NCBI RefSeq assembly: GCF_014648035.1
Contig: NZ_BMQI01000051.1
Coordinates: forward strand, 1 to 33,990
Source of the DNA: Shewanella algicola
GTDB taxonomy: Bacteria; Pseudomonadota; Gammaproteobacteria; Enterobacterales; Shewanellaceae
DNA length: 33,990 nt
Direction of reading: 5' to 3'
A program made the translations under genes and the position numbers. The notes under the pieces are model-generated. The model worked only from the letters and a program-made list of their open reading frames with translations, did not search any database and was not told where the DNA came from. Shown here piece after piece: positions 17,046 through 25,633 of this stretch (the first letter of the stretch is position 1; every line of letters starts with the position of its first letter).

Positions 17046-17133
17046 TTCTATATCCTTAATGAAGCAAAAAATAGGGGGCTTGATTAAAGCGACATGACAA
17101 GCTTGATATGCCGCCTTTGTAGTGAAATGTTGG

Positions 17134-18303
17134 TTACTTTGACTCGTTAAACAATTCGCGACCAATTAACATGCGGCGAATTTCAGAGGTACCAGCACCA
17201 ATTTCGTAAAGCTTAGCGTCACGCAATAAACGGCCTGTGGCGTATTCGTTAACATAGCCATTACCGCCGAGTAATTGAATGGCATCTAAAGCCATTTTTG
17301 TGGCCAGTTCTGCACTGTATAAAATCGCGCCAGCGGCATCTTTGCGGGTGGTTTCACCGCGATCACAGGATTTTGCTACACTGTACACATATGAGCGAGC
17401 TGCATTCATACCCGTGTACATATCAGCCAGTTTGCCTTGCACTAATTGGAATTGACCAATAGATTGGCCGAATTGTTCGCGCTCATGAATGTAAGGCACG
17501 ACGATGTCCATACAAGCGGACATAATGCCTAAGGGGCCGCCCGATAACACGACGCGTTCATAATCTAGCCCGCTCATTAATACTTTTACGCCGTTGTTGA
17601 GGCCGCCTAAGATGTTTTCTTCTGGCACTTCACAGTCTTCAAATACCAATTCACAAGTGTTCGATCCGCGCATGCCTAATTTGTCGAGTTTCTGCGCCTG
17701 ACTAAAACCTTTGTAGCCACGCTCAACGATAAACGCAGTAATGCCGTGTGCGCCTTTATCAAGGTCGGTTTTGGCGTAAATTACATAGGTGTGGGCATCA
17801 GGACCGTTAGTGATCCACATTTTATTACCATTAAGGATGTAGCGGTCGCCTTGTTTGCGTGCGTGTAGCTTCATTGACACAACATCTGAACCGGCGTTAG
17901 GTTCGCTCATGGCAAGGGCACCAATGTGTTCGCCGCTGATTAGCTTGGGTAAATATTTGGCTTTTTGAGCGTCATTACCGTTACGATTAATTTGGTTAAC
18001 ACACAAGTTTGAGTGGGCACCGTAACTTAAGCCGATAGAGGCAGATGCTCGGGAGATTTCTTCCATTGCGACAACGTGAGCAAGATAGCCCATGTTAGCG
18101 CCGCCATATTGCTCATCAACAGTGACACCTAATAAACCCATATCGCCAAGTACTGGCCATAATTGATTAGGGAAGGCATTGTCGATATCGACTTGGGCAG
18201 CCATAGGGGCGATTTCGTTAGCGGCAAAACCACGTACGGCATCACGTAACATATCTACATCTTCACCTAAGCCGAAGTTTAGGCTGGTATAAAAGTCGCT
18301 CAT
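17134..18303 (-). CDS. liuA: Isovaleryl-CoA dehydrogenase
   Basis: This encodes a 389-residue FAD enzyme that converts isovaleryl-CoA to 3-methylcrotonyl-CoA and reduces ETF. Blocks typical of acyl-CoA dehydrogenases are AMSEPNAGSD (131-140) and MWITNGPDA (162-170). The catalytic base is Glu249 in GLDYERVVLSGGPLG, the position used by isovaleryl-CoA dehydrogenases, whereas the C-terminal site used by medium-chain enzymes reads IGAGTSE here. AGGACA precedes the ATG. It is the first enzyme gene after liuR, separated by 118 bases, and is probably read from the promoter upstream of liuR and perhaps from one in this gap. Confidence 0.95.
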   Translation of the reverse strand: MSDFYTSLNFGLGEDVDMLRDAVRGFAANEIAPMAAQVDIDNAFPNQLWPVLGDMGLLGVTVDEQYGGANMGYLAHVVAMEEISRASASIGLSYGAHSNLCVNQINRNGNDAQKAKYLPKLISGEHIGALAMSEPNAGSDVVSMKLHARKQGDRYILNGNKMWITNGPDAHTYVIYAKTDLDKGAHGITAFIVERGYKGFSQAQKLDKLGMRGSNTCELVFEDCEVPEENILGGLNNGVKVLMSGLDYERVVLSGGPLGIMSACMDIVVPYIHEREQFGQSIGQFQLVQGKLADMYTGMNAARSYVYSVAKSCDRGETTRKDAAGAILYSAELATKMALDAIQLLGGNGYVNEYATGRLLRDAKLYEIGAGTSEIRRMLIGRELFNESK

Positions 18304-18421
18304 TTGCTTGTGTCCTGTTGAATTTTTATTATTGTCTGCAAAATATTTGCTGCCAACGCGTTATCGAGGCGTTTTTGGCAGAGGGATACAATGTTGGCCG
18401 AATTGAGTCAGCCATTTGTTA

Positions 18422-18835
18422 TTATTTATTTTTCTTGGCTGAGTTATCTTCTAATGCCGCTTTGCATTGTTGTTCGGCAGAATTGAGTTCCATCAGCACC
18501 ACTTTAATGTCGTCCATTTGCTGTTGCAGTGCCGATTTCTTTTCGTTAACCAAATCAAGCATAGTGTTGAGCTGAGTAGAACTGCTTTTATCTGCATCGT
18601 AAAGCTCAAACAACCGGCGCGTTTCTGCTAACGAAAACCCAAGGCGCTTGCCTCTAAGGATGAGTTTTAAACGTACACGGTCTTTTAAGCTGTAAATGCG
18701 GGTTTGGCCGCGACGCTTAGGCTTGATCAAGCCTTGGTCTTCGTAAAAACGAATGCTACGAGTGGTGATATCAAATTCTTTTGATAAGTCACTAATTGAA
18801 TATGTGGATTGTGGGCTATGGATTGTGCTCATCAT
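18422..18835 (-). CDS. liuR: MerR-family regulator of leucine/isovalerate degradation
   Basis: This encodes a 137-residue MerR-type regulator. The winged helix-turn-helix is at residues 12-80 (YSISDLSKEFDITTRSIRFYEDQGLI). A coiled-coil dimer helix follows at about 85-125. A Lys/Asn-rich tail of 10-12 residues without metal-binding cysteines ends the protein. LiuR proteins are known or proposed to sense branched-chain acyl-CoA intermediates and control the liu genes. It is the first gene of the operon it probably controls. Two ATG codons stand in tandem (18835 and 18832); GGTGA fits the second slightly better. The operator-like dyad at 18875-18890 lies 40 bases upstream. Confidence 0.92.
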   Translation of the reverse strand: MMSTIHSPQSTYSISDLSKEFDITTRSIRFYEDQGLIKPKRRGQTRIYSLKDRVRLKLILRGKRLGFSLAETRRLFELYDADKSSSTQLNTMLDLVNEKKSALQQQMDDIKVVLMELNSAEQQCKAALEDNSAKKNK

Positions 18836-18874
18836 GTCACCAAAACGGTTTCTTTTGATGCAAGATATATGAAG

Positions 18875-18890
18875 TTTACGTAAAGGTAAA
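18875..18890. promoter_or_regulatory. LiuR-like operator of the liu operon
   Basis: TTTACGTAAAGGTAAA has TTTAC / GTAAA arms and matches the LiuR motif type. It is 40 bases upstream of liuR and 261 bases upstream of the divergent acyl-CoA synthetase gene, so autoregulation of liuR and control of the whole operon is the simple reading. In the rest of 18836-19150 I see no gene and no convincing second site. Confidence 0.65.
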
Positions 18891-19150
18891 GTTTGTGGTG
18901 CGTAATTTGACCATTAATTGCAAAATATAATGTTAAATTATCTTGTCGAATGAAATTCTATTATACCTTAACTAACTGTTATTTCGTATTTTTATATGTT
19001 AACAGGTAAGGGCAGTTTTGGGGTGGGCAGGCAGTTGAAACCTAAGGTTTTTTTGATCATCTCATCGTCTATTATCCCTTTGTCTAATAGGGCAATTTAA
19101 TGATTTCTGCCCATAATCATTGAAATAAAAGCTAATTAATGGAGAGCAAT

Positions 19151-21088
19151 ATGGCTGATTTAGGACTATCAATGCACGCACAATCGATAGCCGAGCCCGA
19201 AGTATTTTGGCAACAAGCTGCAGAGGCCATCAGTTGGGACATTGCACCGAACAAGGTGTTAGACGACAGTAACAAACCTTTTTATCGTTGGTTTGCTGAT
19301 GGTAAAATGAACACCTGCTTTAACGCTGTTGACCGTCATGTGCTAGCTGGGCGAGGCGAACAAACGGCTATCCATTATATTAGTCCTGTGACTCAAAATG
19401 AATATTCAATTAGCTATGACTCTGTATTGGCTCAAGTTAAACGCCTAGCGGGATTAATGACATCATTGGGTGTAACGAAAGGCGACCGCGTCGTCATTTA
19501 CATGCCTATGGTGCCAGAAACCGCTTATGCCATGTTAGCGTGCGCGCGCATTGGTGCGATTCACTCTGTGGTATTTGGTGGCTTTGCTGCCAATGAATTA
19601 TCGACTCGAATTAATGATGCCAAACCTAAGTTAATCTTGTCAGCCTCTTGCGGCATTGAGCCTTCAGGTGTAGTGCCGTATAAGCCGTTATTAGACGATG
19701 CTTTGTCTCAAGCGCAACATCAAGTAGATCATTGCATTATTTTAAATCGTACTGAATACCAAGCAGAACTGCATACTCCGCGAGATCTTGATTGGTACGG
19801 TGCATTAGTTGATGCACCGGATGTTGATTGTGTGTCACTCGATGCGACAGACCCCTTATACGTGCTGTATACCTCGGGAACAACAGGGCAACCTAAAGGT
19901 GTTGTGCGCGATAATGGAGGCCATGCCGTTGCGCTAGCTTGGTCAATGAAGCACATTTATGATACTGGTATTGGTGATGTTTTTTGGGCTGCATCGGATG
20001 TGGGTTGGGTGGTAGGACATTCATATATTGTTTATGGACCATTGCTGGTGGGTGCAACGACGATAATGTATGAAGGCAAACCGATAGGCACCCCAGATGC
20101 TGGCGCGTTTTGGCGTATTATCGAACAAAAGCAAGTGCGAAGCTTTTTTACCGCGCCAACGGCTATCCGTGCAATTAAGCGAGAAGATCCTGAAGGTGAA
20201 TTTATTAAGCAATTTGATCTTACTTGTCTTAAGCAAATGTATTTAGCGGGCGAACGCTGCGATCCCGAAACGCTCAATTGGAGTCAGCAACATTTAGGTA
20301 AACCTGTAGTTGACCATTGGTGGCAAACCGAAACCGGTTGGCCGGTTGCCGCCAACTTAATGGGTACTAACCCTATTGAGATTAAAGCAGGATCACCCGC
20401 TAGAGCCGTGCCTGGTTATCAGGTCGAAATTTTAGATGCGATGGGCGAGCAAGTGGCCAGCAATGAAAGTGGCAATGTGGTGATTAAACAGCCCTTGCCA
20501 CCTGGCACACTCACGACGCTTTGGCAAAATGACAAACGTTATATTGACAGTTATTTGTCTATGTACCCTGGTTATTATTTAACAGGAGATGCGGGTTATA
20601 TCGATGACGATGGCTACCTGTATATTATGAGCCGTATTGATGACATTATTAATGTCGCAGGTCACCGTCTATCAACGGGCCGTTTTGAAGAAGTATTGTG
20701 TCAGCACGAAGCCGTTGCTGAGGCTGCGGTTATTGGCGTACAAGACAAACTAAAAGGTCAGGTGCCTTTGGGCTTAGTGGTACTTAAAAATGGCGTGACC
20801 TTATCTGATGAAGTACTTTATAAAGAGTTACTTGCATTAGTTCGTCATGAAATTGGCCCGGTAGCGTCGTTTAGATTAGTCAGTGCTGTACAAAAACTGC
20901 CTAAAACACGTTCAGGTAAAATCCTGCGCGCGACCATGCGTAAAATTGCTGACAATCAAGATTACACCATGCCTGCCACGATTGAAGATCCGCAAACCTT
21001 GGATATTGTTTGCAATGCGCTGACTAAAATGGGTTACGCCAATGCGTTAACGTCTGAGTTAACCAAGGTATATCCCCAAACAACCTGA
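19151..21088 (+). CDS. prpE: Propionyl-CoA synthetase-type acyl-CoA synthetase
   Basis: This encodes a 645-residue AMP-forming synthetase that activates a short-chain acid to its CoA ester. The ATP/AMP motif YTSGTTGQPKG is at about 239-250. The block AASDVGWVVGHSYIVYGPLL and the late motif DDIINVAGHRLSTGRFEE are typical. Lys590 in RSGKILR is the adenylation lysine. The GIEPSGVVPYKPLLDDAL block and WWQTETGWP favour PrpE over acetyl-CoA synthetase. GGAGAG lies six bases before the ATG at 19151; an ATG at 19139 would add four residues but lacks a ribosome site. It is divergent from liuR. The last six codons and the stop codon come from an inverted-repeat element, so the natural C-terminus may have been altered. 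Propionate (from Ile/Val) or isovalerate are possible substrates. Confidence 0.88.
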   Translation: MADLGLSMHAQSIAEPEVFWQQAAEAISWDIAPNKVLDDSNKPFYRWFADGKMNTCFNAVDRHVLAGRGEQTAIHYISPVTQNEYSISYDSVLAQVKRLAGLMTSLGVTKGDRVVIYMPMVPETAYAMLACARIGAIHSVVFGGFAANELSTRINDAKPKLILSASCGIEPSGVVPYKPLLDDALSQAQHQVDHCIILNRTEYQAELHTPRDLDWYGALVDAPDVDCVSLDATDPLYVLYTSGTTGQPKGVVRDNGGHAVALAWSMKHIYDTGIGDVFWAASDVGWVVGHSYIVYGPLLVGATTIMYEGKPIGTPDAGAFWRIIEQKQVRSFFTAPTAIRAIKREDPEGEFIKQFDLTCLKQMYLAGERCDPETLNWSQQHLGKPVVDHWWQTETGWPVAANLMGTNPIEIKAGSPARAVPGYQVEILDAMGEQVASNESGNVVIKQPLPPGTLTTLWQNDKRYIDSYLSMYPGYYLTGDAGYIDDDGYLYIMSRIDDIINVAGHRLSTGRFEEVLCQHEAVAEAAVIGVQDKLKGQVPLGLVVLKNGVTLSDEVLYKELLALVRHEIGPVASFRLVSAVQKLPKTRSGKILRATMRKIADNQDYTMPATIEDPQTLDIVCNALTKMGYANALTSELTKVYPQTT

Positions 21089-21349
21089 AGATGCTCGATT
21101 TCAGCAAGAGTTTACACGCGTTTAGGCAAGGCATTGATTGCGGGTAATGGTCGTTCCCTTTCCAAAATCAGCTAAATTAACAAAAGCCGCAGCATAAACA
21201 CGTGTAAAACTTGCCCTTTGGGAGTTTCACCGTGTTCCCACTACGTTGTTGCGCTAATTTATAAGGTACCTACATTACCGCATTAACGCGCCTAGTATTG
21301 AAAACACGGTGAAGCTCTGAAACACGGATCTTCAAGTTGATTGGGTATA
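21071..21349. repeat. 279-bp element with terminal inverted repeats (MITE-like)
   Basis: The left end (21071-21104) and the reverse complement of the right end (21317-21349) share CCCAA(A/T)CAAC(C/T)TGAAGAT followed, after a few variable bases, by TTTCAG. Two inner pairs of arms also match in inverted order: 21109-21124 with 21195-21211, and 21222-21239 with 21300-21317 (15 of 18 bases). The DNA or RNA could fold into long hairpins. It has no coding frame of note. It recalls the small interspersed repeats seen between Shewanella genes, but no second copy is in this window. The left end overlaps the 3' end of prpE, including its stop codon. Confidence 0.75.
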
Positions 21350-21392
21350 AATCATTTTGTAACACAATAGAGCCACTTTTTATGTTAAAAAC

Positions 21393-21427
21393 AAAACCAT
21401 AAAAGCCTAGTGTTTTTATGGTTTTTT
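21393..21427 (+). terminator. Rho-independent terminator downstream of prpE and the repeat
   Basis: AAAACCATAAAA / TTTTATGGTTTT arms enclose GCCTAGTGT and run into a T tract. It is the first terminator after prpE, although the repeat element lies between them. Confidence 0.8.
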
Positions 21428-21529
21428 CAATTGTGACAAGATGTTATCTCAAATGAAATAGATTGGGCTTACTTTGTTAAAAACAGCGTTTCCGCATTTT
21501 GTTACTGGTAATTTAGTTACAAGAATCGT

Positions 21530-21535
21530 TATAAT
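21530..21535 (+). promoter_or_regulatory. Candidate -10 box of gnd
   Basis: A consensus TATAAT stands 59 bases before the gnd start codon. The -35 position is weak (TGGTAA with an 18-base spacer). It is a candidate only. Confidence 0.35.
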
Positions 21536-21594
21536 TGCCAACCAAATGGTTTCGCATTACGCGATTAATCTCTGTGACCTGTGGAAAAAATGCT

Positions 21595-23124
21595 ATGAAT
21601 AACCACACCCAACAATCTCACGTCGGCGTTATTGGCCTTGGTGTGATGGGCAAGAACCTTGCACTAAACATCGCGGATAACGGCTATCATGTGGCTGTTT
21701 TTGATTTAGATACTCAAAAAGTCAATGCTGCGGTATCTCAAGAAAAAAGTGAGCGTAAAGCCGATGTAGCTGAACGCATGCAAGCCTGTAATAATCTTTC
21801 AGAAATGCTCGCAAATTTAGTTGAACCTCGCGTTATCGTATTATCTGTCCCTGCTGGCGCGCCAGTTGATGGCGTTTGTAAGTCATTAATTGAAGCGGGT
21901 ATCGAGGCCAAAGATATTGTAATTGATACGGGTAACAGTTTATGGACAGACACCGTAGAACGTGAAGCTAAATATAAAGGACAATTTACCTTTTTTAGCT
22001 CAGCGGTATCGGGTGGTGAAGTTGGCGCACGTTTTGGGCCTTCATTAATGCCAAGTGGCGATGAAAATGCCTGGCGTTATGTTGAGCCTATTTGGAAAGC
22101 TATTGCCGCTAAAGTGGATCCTGAAACGGGTTTGCCTATTGAACGTTTTGAGCCAGGTAATCCGGTCACTGAAGGTGAGCCGTGTACGACTTATATTGGT
22201 CCAGCGGGTTCAGGCCATTACGTTAAAATGGTTCATAACGGCATTGAATATGCGGATATGCAGCTTATTTGTGAAGCCTATCAGTTACTCAGTGATGGTT
22301 TAGGTTTATCTGCATATGAGATTGGAGAGGTTTTTCAAGAGTGGGATAAAGGCATACTCAACAGTTACTTAATGGGGATTAGTGCTGAAGTGTTGCAACA
22401 AGCCGACCCATTAACGGGTAAACCGTTAGTTGAAATGATTTTAGATAAAGCAGGCCAAAAAGGCACTGGTTTATGGACCGCGGTAAGCAGCTTACAAATT
22501 GGCTGCCCGGCGCCAACTATCGCTGAAGCGGTTTATGCTCGTGCTGTTAGCACTCAGAAAAACTTGCGCATGCAGTTAAACTCAAAGCTAGCCGGCCCTG
22601 TACCAGTGGCATTTAATGATGTTGAAAAAGCAGAGTTTATTGCTAACCTTGAAGATGCTTTATATTGCGCTAAAGTGTGTTGCTATGCCCAAGGCTTTCA
22701 GCTAATGGCGATGGCAGCAAAAGAACACAACTGGACGTTAGACTTTGCTGAAATTGCTAAGATTTGGCGTGCGGGTTGTATTATTAGAGCAACCTTCTTG
22801 CAGTCAATCACTCAGGCTTATCACGAAGATGCAAACCTTGCGAATTTGTTGATGGCTGACACTTTTAGCCAGACATTGTCGCAAAAGCACCTTAACTGGC
22901 GTAAAACCGTTGCGGCATCGGTTATGCAGGGTATTCCAGCCCCGTGCATTAGTTCTGCAATTGCTTATTACGACAGCTACCGCTGCGAGACATTACCGGC
23001 AAACTTGTTACAAGGTCAACGTGACTTTTTTGGTTCGCACACCTTTGAGCGCACCGATAAGGCTGCAGGTGAAAAATACCATTTAGATTGGAGCGCCAAA
23101 CAGCGCACATTAGCTAAAGTGTAG
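21595..23124 (+). CDS. gnd: 6-phosphogluconate dehydrogenase, decarboxylating
   Basis: This encodes a 509-residue enzyme that oxidises 6-phosphogluconate to ribulose 5-phosphate, CO2 and NADPH. The Rossmann motif GLGVMG is at 14-19. The substrate segment is SGGEVGARFGPSLMPSG (139-155). The catalytic Lys211 and Glu218 are in HYVKMVHNGIEYADMQ. It is about 40 residues longer than E. coli Gnd, and part of that is an insert around residues 174-193 just before the GEPCTTYIG block. The frame extends 20 codons upstream, but the MNNHTQQSHVGVIGLG start puts the nucleotide-binding strand at the usual place, with GGAA nine bases before it. It stands alone; zwf, pgl and edd/eda are not in the window. Confidence 0.95.
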   Translation: MNNHTQQSHVGVIGLGVMGKNLALNIADNGYHVAVFDLDTQKVNAAVSQEKSERKADVAERMQACNNLSEMLANLVEPRVIVLSVPAGAPVDGVCKSLIEAGIEAKDIVIDTGNSLWTDTVEREAKYKGQFTFFSSAVSGGEVGARFGPSLMPSGDENAWRYVEPIWKAIAAKVDPETGLPIERFEPGNPVTEGEPCTTYIGPAGSGHYVKMVHNGIEYADMQLICEAYQLLSDGLGLSAYEIGEVFQEWDKGILNSYLMGISAEVLQQADPLTGKPLVEMILDKAGQKGTGLWTAVSSLQIGCPAPTIAEAVYARAVSTQKNLRMQLNSKLAGPVPVAFNDVEKAEFIANLEDALYCAKVCCYAQGFQLMAMAAKEHNWTLDFAEIAKIWRAGCIIRATFLQSITQAYHEDANLANLLMADTFSQTLSQKHLNWRKTVAASVMQGIPAPCISSAIAYYDSYRCETLPANLLQGQRDFFGSHTFERTDKAAGEKYHLDWSAKQRTLAKV

Positions 23125-23138
23125 GTATTTTAAATTTG

Positions 23139-23174
23139 AAAAAGGCGTCTCATTATCCATGAGACGCCTTTTTT
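23139..23174. terminator. Bidirectional terminator between gnd and menA
   Basis: AAAAAGGCGTCTCAT / ATGAGACGCCTTTTT arms enclose TATCC, with A and T runs on the two sides. It lies between the converging gnd and menA genes. Confidence 0.94.
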
Positions 23175-23210
23175 ATTAATTTGATTCATTAGATGTAAAG
23201 CAGAGCCACA

Positions 23211-24104
23211 TCAACGCAATGAAAAGAGCAAGCCTACACTAAATAATATGCTGAATATCATGGTGAGCTTGGCTGTTTGTCCAAGTATAGGATTAAGTGC
23301 TTCGCCTGAGTTGTTATGAAACTCGCGGCTTAAGTTCCGCGCAATCACCAACGATACACCTGACAGCAATACCGGTAATCCATCGAGAGAACCTAATAAA
23401 AAGCCTGCAATGATGATACCAAAGGGTAAGTATACAAAGCTTTGATATAAGACTTTAGCCTGTTCTTCACCTATTCGAACCGCAAGGGTATTTTTACCTG
23501 CTTTAGTGTCGGTAGAAATATCGCGGGTATTATTGACTAGCATGATTGCCGCGTTAAAAAAACCAATCGCACAGCCCAATAACCACGCGGTTAGGTTAGT
23601 TGTACCTGCTTGTAAATAATAACTGCCTACCACGGCCACTAAGCCAAAAAAGACAAATGCGGCGATTTCACCCAACCCATGTGATGCTAACGGGTAAGGG
23701 CCACCGCTATAACACAAGGCTCCAAGTATTGATGCGGCCGCTAATATTGCGATTGGCCAACCACCATGTACGATCAGAAGCGAGCCCACAACTAACGCCG
23801 TGACTAAACAACCCACCATGGCATTGCGGACTTGGTGTGGCGCTATCATGCCACTTTGGGTGACACGGGTTGGGCCTATGCGTTCAGCGGTATCTATGCC
23901 ATTTTTAAAATCAAAATAGTCATTGGCCAAATTGACCGCAATTTGCAACAAAACAGCGCATAACATTGAAGTAAAAGCGATAACAAAACTAAATTGGCTT
24001 AAGCCAATAGCAAGCATATTCCCTACCAGTAAAGGACCAATTGCTGCAGGTAGTGTTCGTGGACGAATAGCAATAAACCAAGATTGCATTGAACTAGGTT
24101 GCAT
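23211..24104 (-). CDS. menA: 1,4-dihydroxy-2-naphthoate polyprenyltransferase
   Basis: This encodes a 297-residue membrane prenyltransferase of the UbiA superfamily, which attaches the polyprenyl chain to DHNA to make demethylmenaquinone. The first aspartate-rich motif NDYFDFKNGID is at 61-71, followed by RIGPTRVTQSG. The second, NNTRDISTD, is at 191-199. Eight or nine hydrophobic helices are evident. Menaquinone is the main quinone of anaerobic respiration, fitting a Shewanella-like host. The ATG at 24104 lacks a clear ribosome site. A second ATG at 24089, five codons in and just before the conserved SWFIAIRPRTLP start, is equally possible. The gene is divergent from tesB. Confidence 0.93.
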   Translation of the reverse strand: MQPSSMQSWFIAIRPRTLPAAIGPLLVGNMLAIGLSQFSFVIAFTSMLCAVLLQIAVNLANDYFDFKNGIDTAERIGPTRVTQSGMIAPHQVRNAMVGCLVTALVVGSLLIVHGGWPIAILAAASILGALCYSGGPYPLASHGLGEIAAFVFFGLVAVVGSYYLQAGTTNLTAWLLGCAIGFFNAAIMLVNNTRDISTDTKAGKNTLAVRIGEEQAKVLYQSFVYLPFGIIIAGFLLGSLDGLPVLLSGVSLVIARNLSREFHNNSGEALNPILGQTAKLTMIFSILFSVGLLFSLR

Positions 24105-24313
24105 AATATTTTGATATAAAGTGTCGATTAGTCATGGCTAATATCATACCAAAAATTCAAAATAACTGCTGATATGAATTTTTGCGGTGTATCACTATTT
24201 TATAAATTAATATCAGATGATGTTAATTCAAAACTTTATCAACGAATAAGCTAGAAAACCTCTAGTTAACTAGGGTAACCTTAAGCGTTAATTCATGCGT
24301 TAGAGAAGGGTAT

Positions 24314-25177
24314 ATGAGTCAGGTATTAAACGATTTATTGTCATTATTATCACTTGAAAAACTTGAGGATGGTCTGTTTCGTGGTCAAAGCCAAGATCTT
24401 GGCTTTGGTCATGTGTTTGGCGGTCAAGTGATGGGGCAAGCGTTAAGTGCCGCTAAGCAAACTGTCAGCGAAGATAGAAACGTGCATTCTTTACACTCTT
24501 ATTTCTTACGCGCTGGAGATGAAAAGTTACCGATTATTTATGATGTAGAAAATATGCGTGATGGTGGCAGTTTTAGCGCGCGCCGCGTCAAGGCTATTCA
24601 AAAAGGTCGACCTATTTTTTATATGACTTGTTCGTTTCAAAAGCATGAAGAAGGTTTTGAACATCAAGCTCAAATGCCTGATGTTCCAGGCCCTGATGGG
24701 TTATTGAATCAGCAAGAGTTGGCCGTGACCATGCGTGATAAAGTGCCCAAGAAAATACTCGAAAAGTTTATGGCAGATTCTCCGATAGAAATGCGCCTTG
24801 TTAACCCAATTAACCCGCTCGCCCCCGGAACAAATGAACCTAACCGCTATGTTTGGATACGAGCTAATGGTGAATTGCCAAACAATCATTGTATTCATGA
24901 ATACCTGTTAGCGTATGCCTCAGACTTTAACTTTTTAGTCACAGCAGCTCAGCCTCACAGTGTGTCCGTATTAACCCCAGGCATGCGTTTGGCAACGATT
25001 GACCATGCAATGTGGTTTCACCGTGCATTTAATATGGGTGAGTGGTTGCTCTATAGCATTGAAAGCCCTAATGCGGGAGGCGGGCGAGGCTTTGTTACAG
25101 GCCAGTTTTTTGATAGGCAAGGGCGTCTTGTTGCTTCGGCCACACAAGAAGGCTTGTTACGAATGACCGCTCAGTGA
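24314..25177 (+). CDS. tesB: Acyl-CoA thioesterase II
   Basis: This encodes a 287-residue double-hotdog thioesterase that hydrolyses medium- and long-chain acyl-CoA to free acid and CoA. The catalytic triad Asp204, Thr228 and Gln278 falls at the same residue numbers as I know for E. coli TesB (ASDFNFL, MRLATID, ATQEGLL). GAAGGG precedes the ATG. The lipoprotein gene follows after 24 bases with no terminator, so the two are likely co-transcribed. E. coli also has tesB beside the related ybaY. The divergent gap with menA (24105-24313) contains the 12-bp palindrome CTAGTTAACTAG at 24262-24273. Confidence 0.96.
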   Translation: MSQVLNDLLSLLSLEKLEDGLFRGQSQDLGFGHVFGGQVMGQALSAAKQTVSEDRNVHSLHSYFLRAGDEKLPIIYDVENMRDGGSFSARRVKAIQKGRPIFYMTCSFQKHEEGFEHQAQMPDVPGPDGLLNQQELAVTMRDKVPKKILEKFMADSPIEMRLVNPINPLAPGTNEPNRYVWIRANGELPNNHCIHEYLLAYASDFNFLVTAAQPHSVSVLTPGMRLATIDHAMWFHRAFNMGEWLLYSIESPNAGGGRGFVTGQFFDRQGRLVASATQEGLLRMTAQ

Positions 25178-25201
25178 GTATGACGAAGTAAGGATACTGT
25201 T

Positions 25202-25600
25202 ATGATGTTACCTACATGGGTTAAAGTAAGTTTATTTGCACTCATAAGCTTAATGCTTAGTGCGTGTGTCACGGTTGAGGCGCCAAAGCCTGTGATCGTG
25301 AATGGTTACGCTGGCTATTTAGAAAAAATTGCGTTGCCACAAGGATGTAAAATTAATATTTCGATAATTGATTTTAAAACACCTGGGCGGATTATTTCTC
25401 AAAAAAACTTTGATATTGCTCGCGCTCCGGTACCATTTAAATTCATTTTACCTGTTGAACTTATCGATAGTCGTGTGGACTATGGCGTGGTGGCGATGAT
25501 CACTTTCAATGGGAAAGCCATTTTTCAGACCTATGATAAATATCGTGTGATCAACAATGGTAAATACACCACTGAAGTGTTGATGAAGCGCGTTAAATAA
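25202..25600 (+). CDS. YbaY-family (YscW-like) lipoprotein
   Basis: This encodes a 132-residue predicted lipoprotein. Residues 1-21 are a signal peptide with the lipobox LSAC, giving the modified Cys22. With Val23 rather than Asp at position +2, it should go to the outer membrane. The mature part is a small beta-sandwich of the YscW/YbaY type: ISIIDFKTPGRIISQKNF, then PVPFKFILP, then MITFNGKAIFQTYDKYRVI. The family includes type III secretion pilotin-like proteins, but no secretion genes are nearby and the role of YbaY proteins is not well known. AAGGA stands 7-8 bases before the first of two tandem ATGs. It follows tesB by 24 bases. Confidence 0.85.
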   Translation: MMLPTWVKVSLFALISLMLSACVTVEAPKPVIVNGYAGYLEKIALPQGCKINISIIDFKTPGRIISQKNFDIARAPVPFKFILPVELIDSRVDYGVVAMITFNGKAIFQTYDKYRVINNGKYTTEVLMKRVK

Positions 25601-25633
25601 GCACTTCATCAATCTAGCTCACAAACTCGTATG

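Noticed and set aside
17046..17165. N-terminal extension of liuB
   Set aside because: The extra 40 codons overlap the end of liuA; the ATG at 17045 has a good ribosome site and gives the usual length.
18340..18385. Imperfect hairpin between liuR and liuA
   Set aside because: The arms (TGCCAACGC / GCGTTTTTGGCA) need a three-base bulge and no T run follows on the minus strand, so I do not call it a terminator.
21738..21953. 71-codon minus-strand frame opposite gnd
   Set aside because: It is a shadow of the conserved Gnd N-terminal domain.
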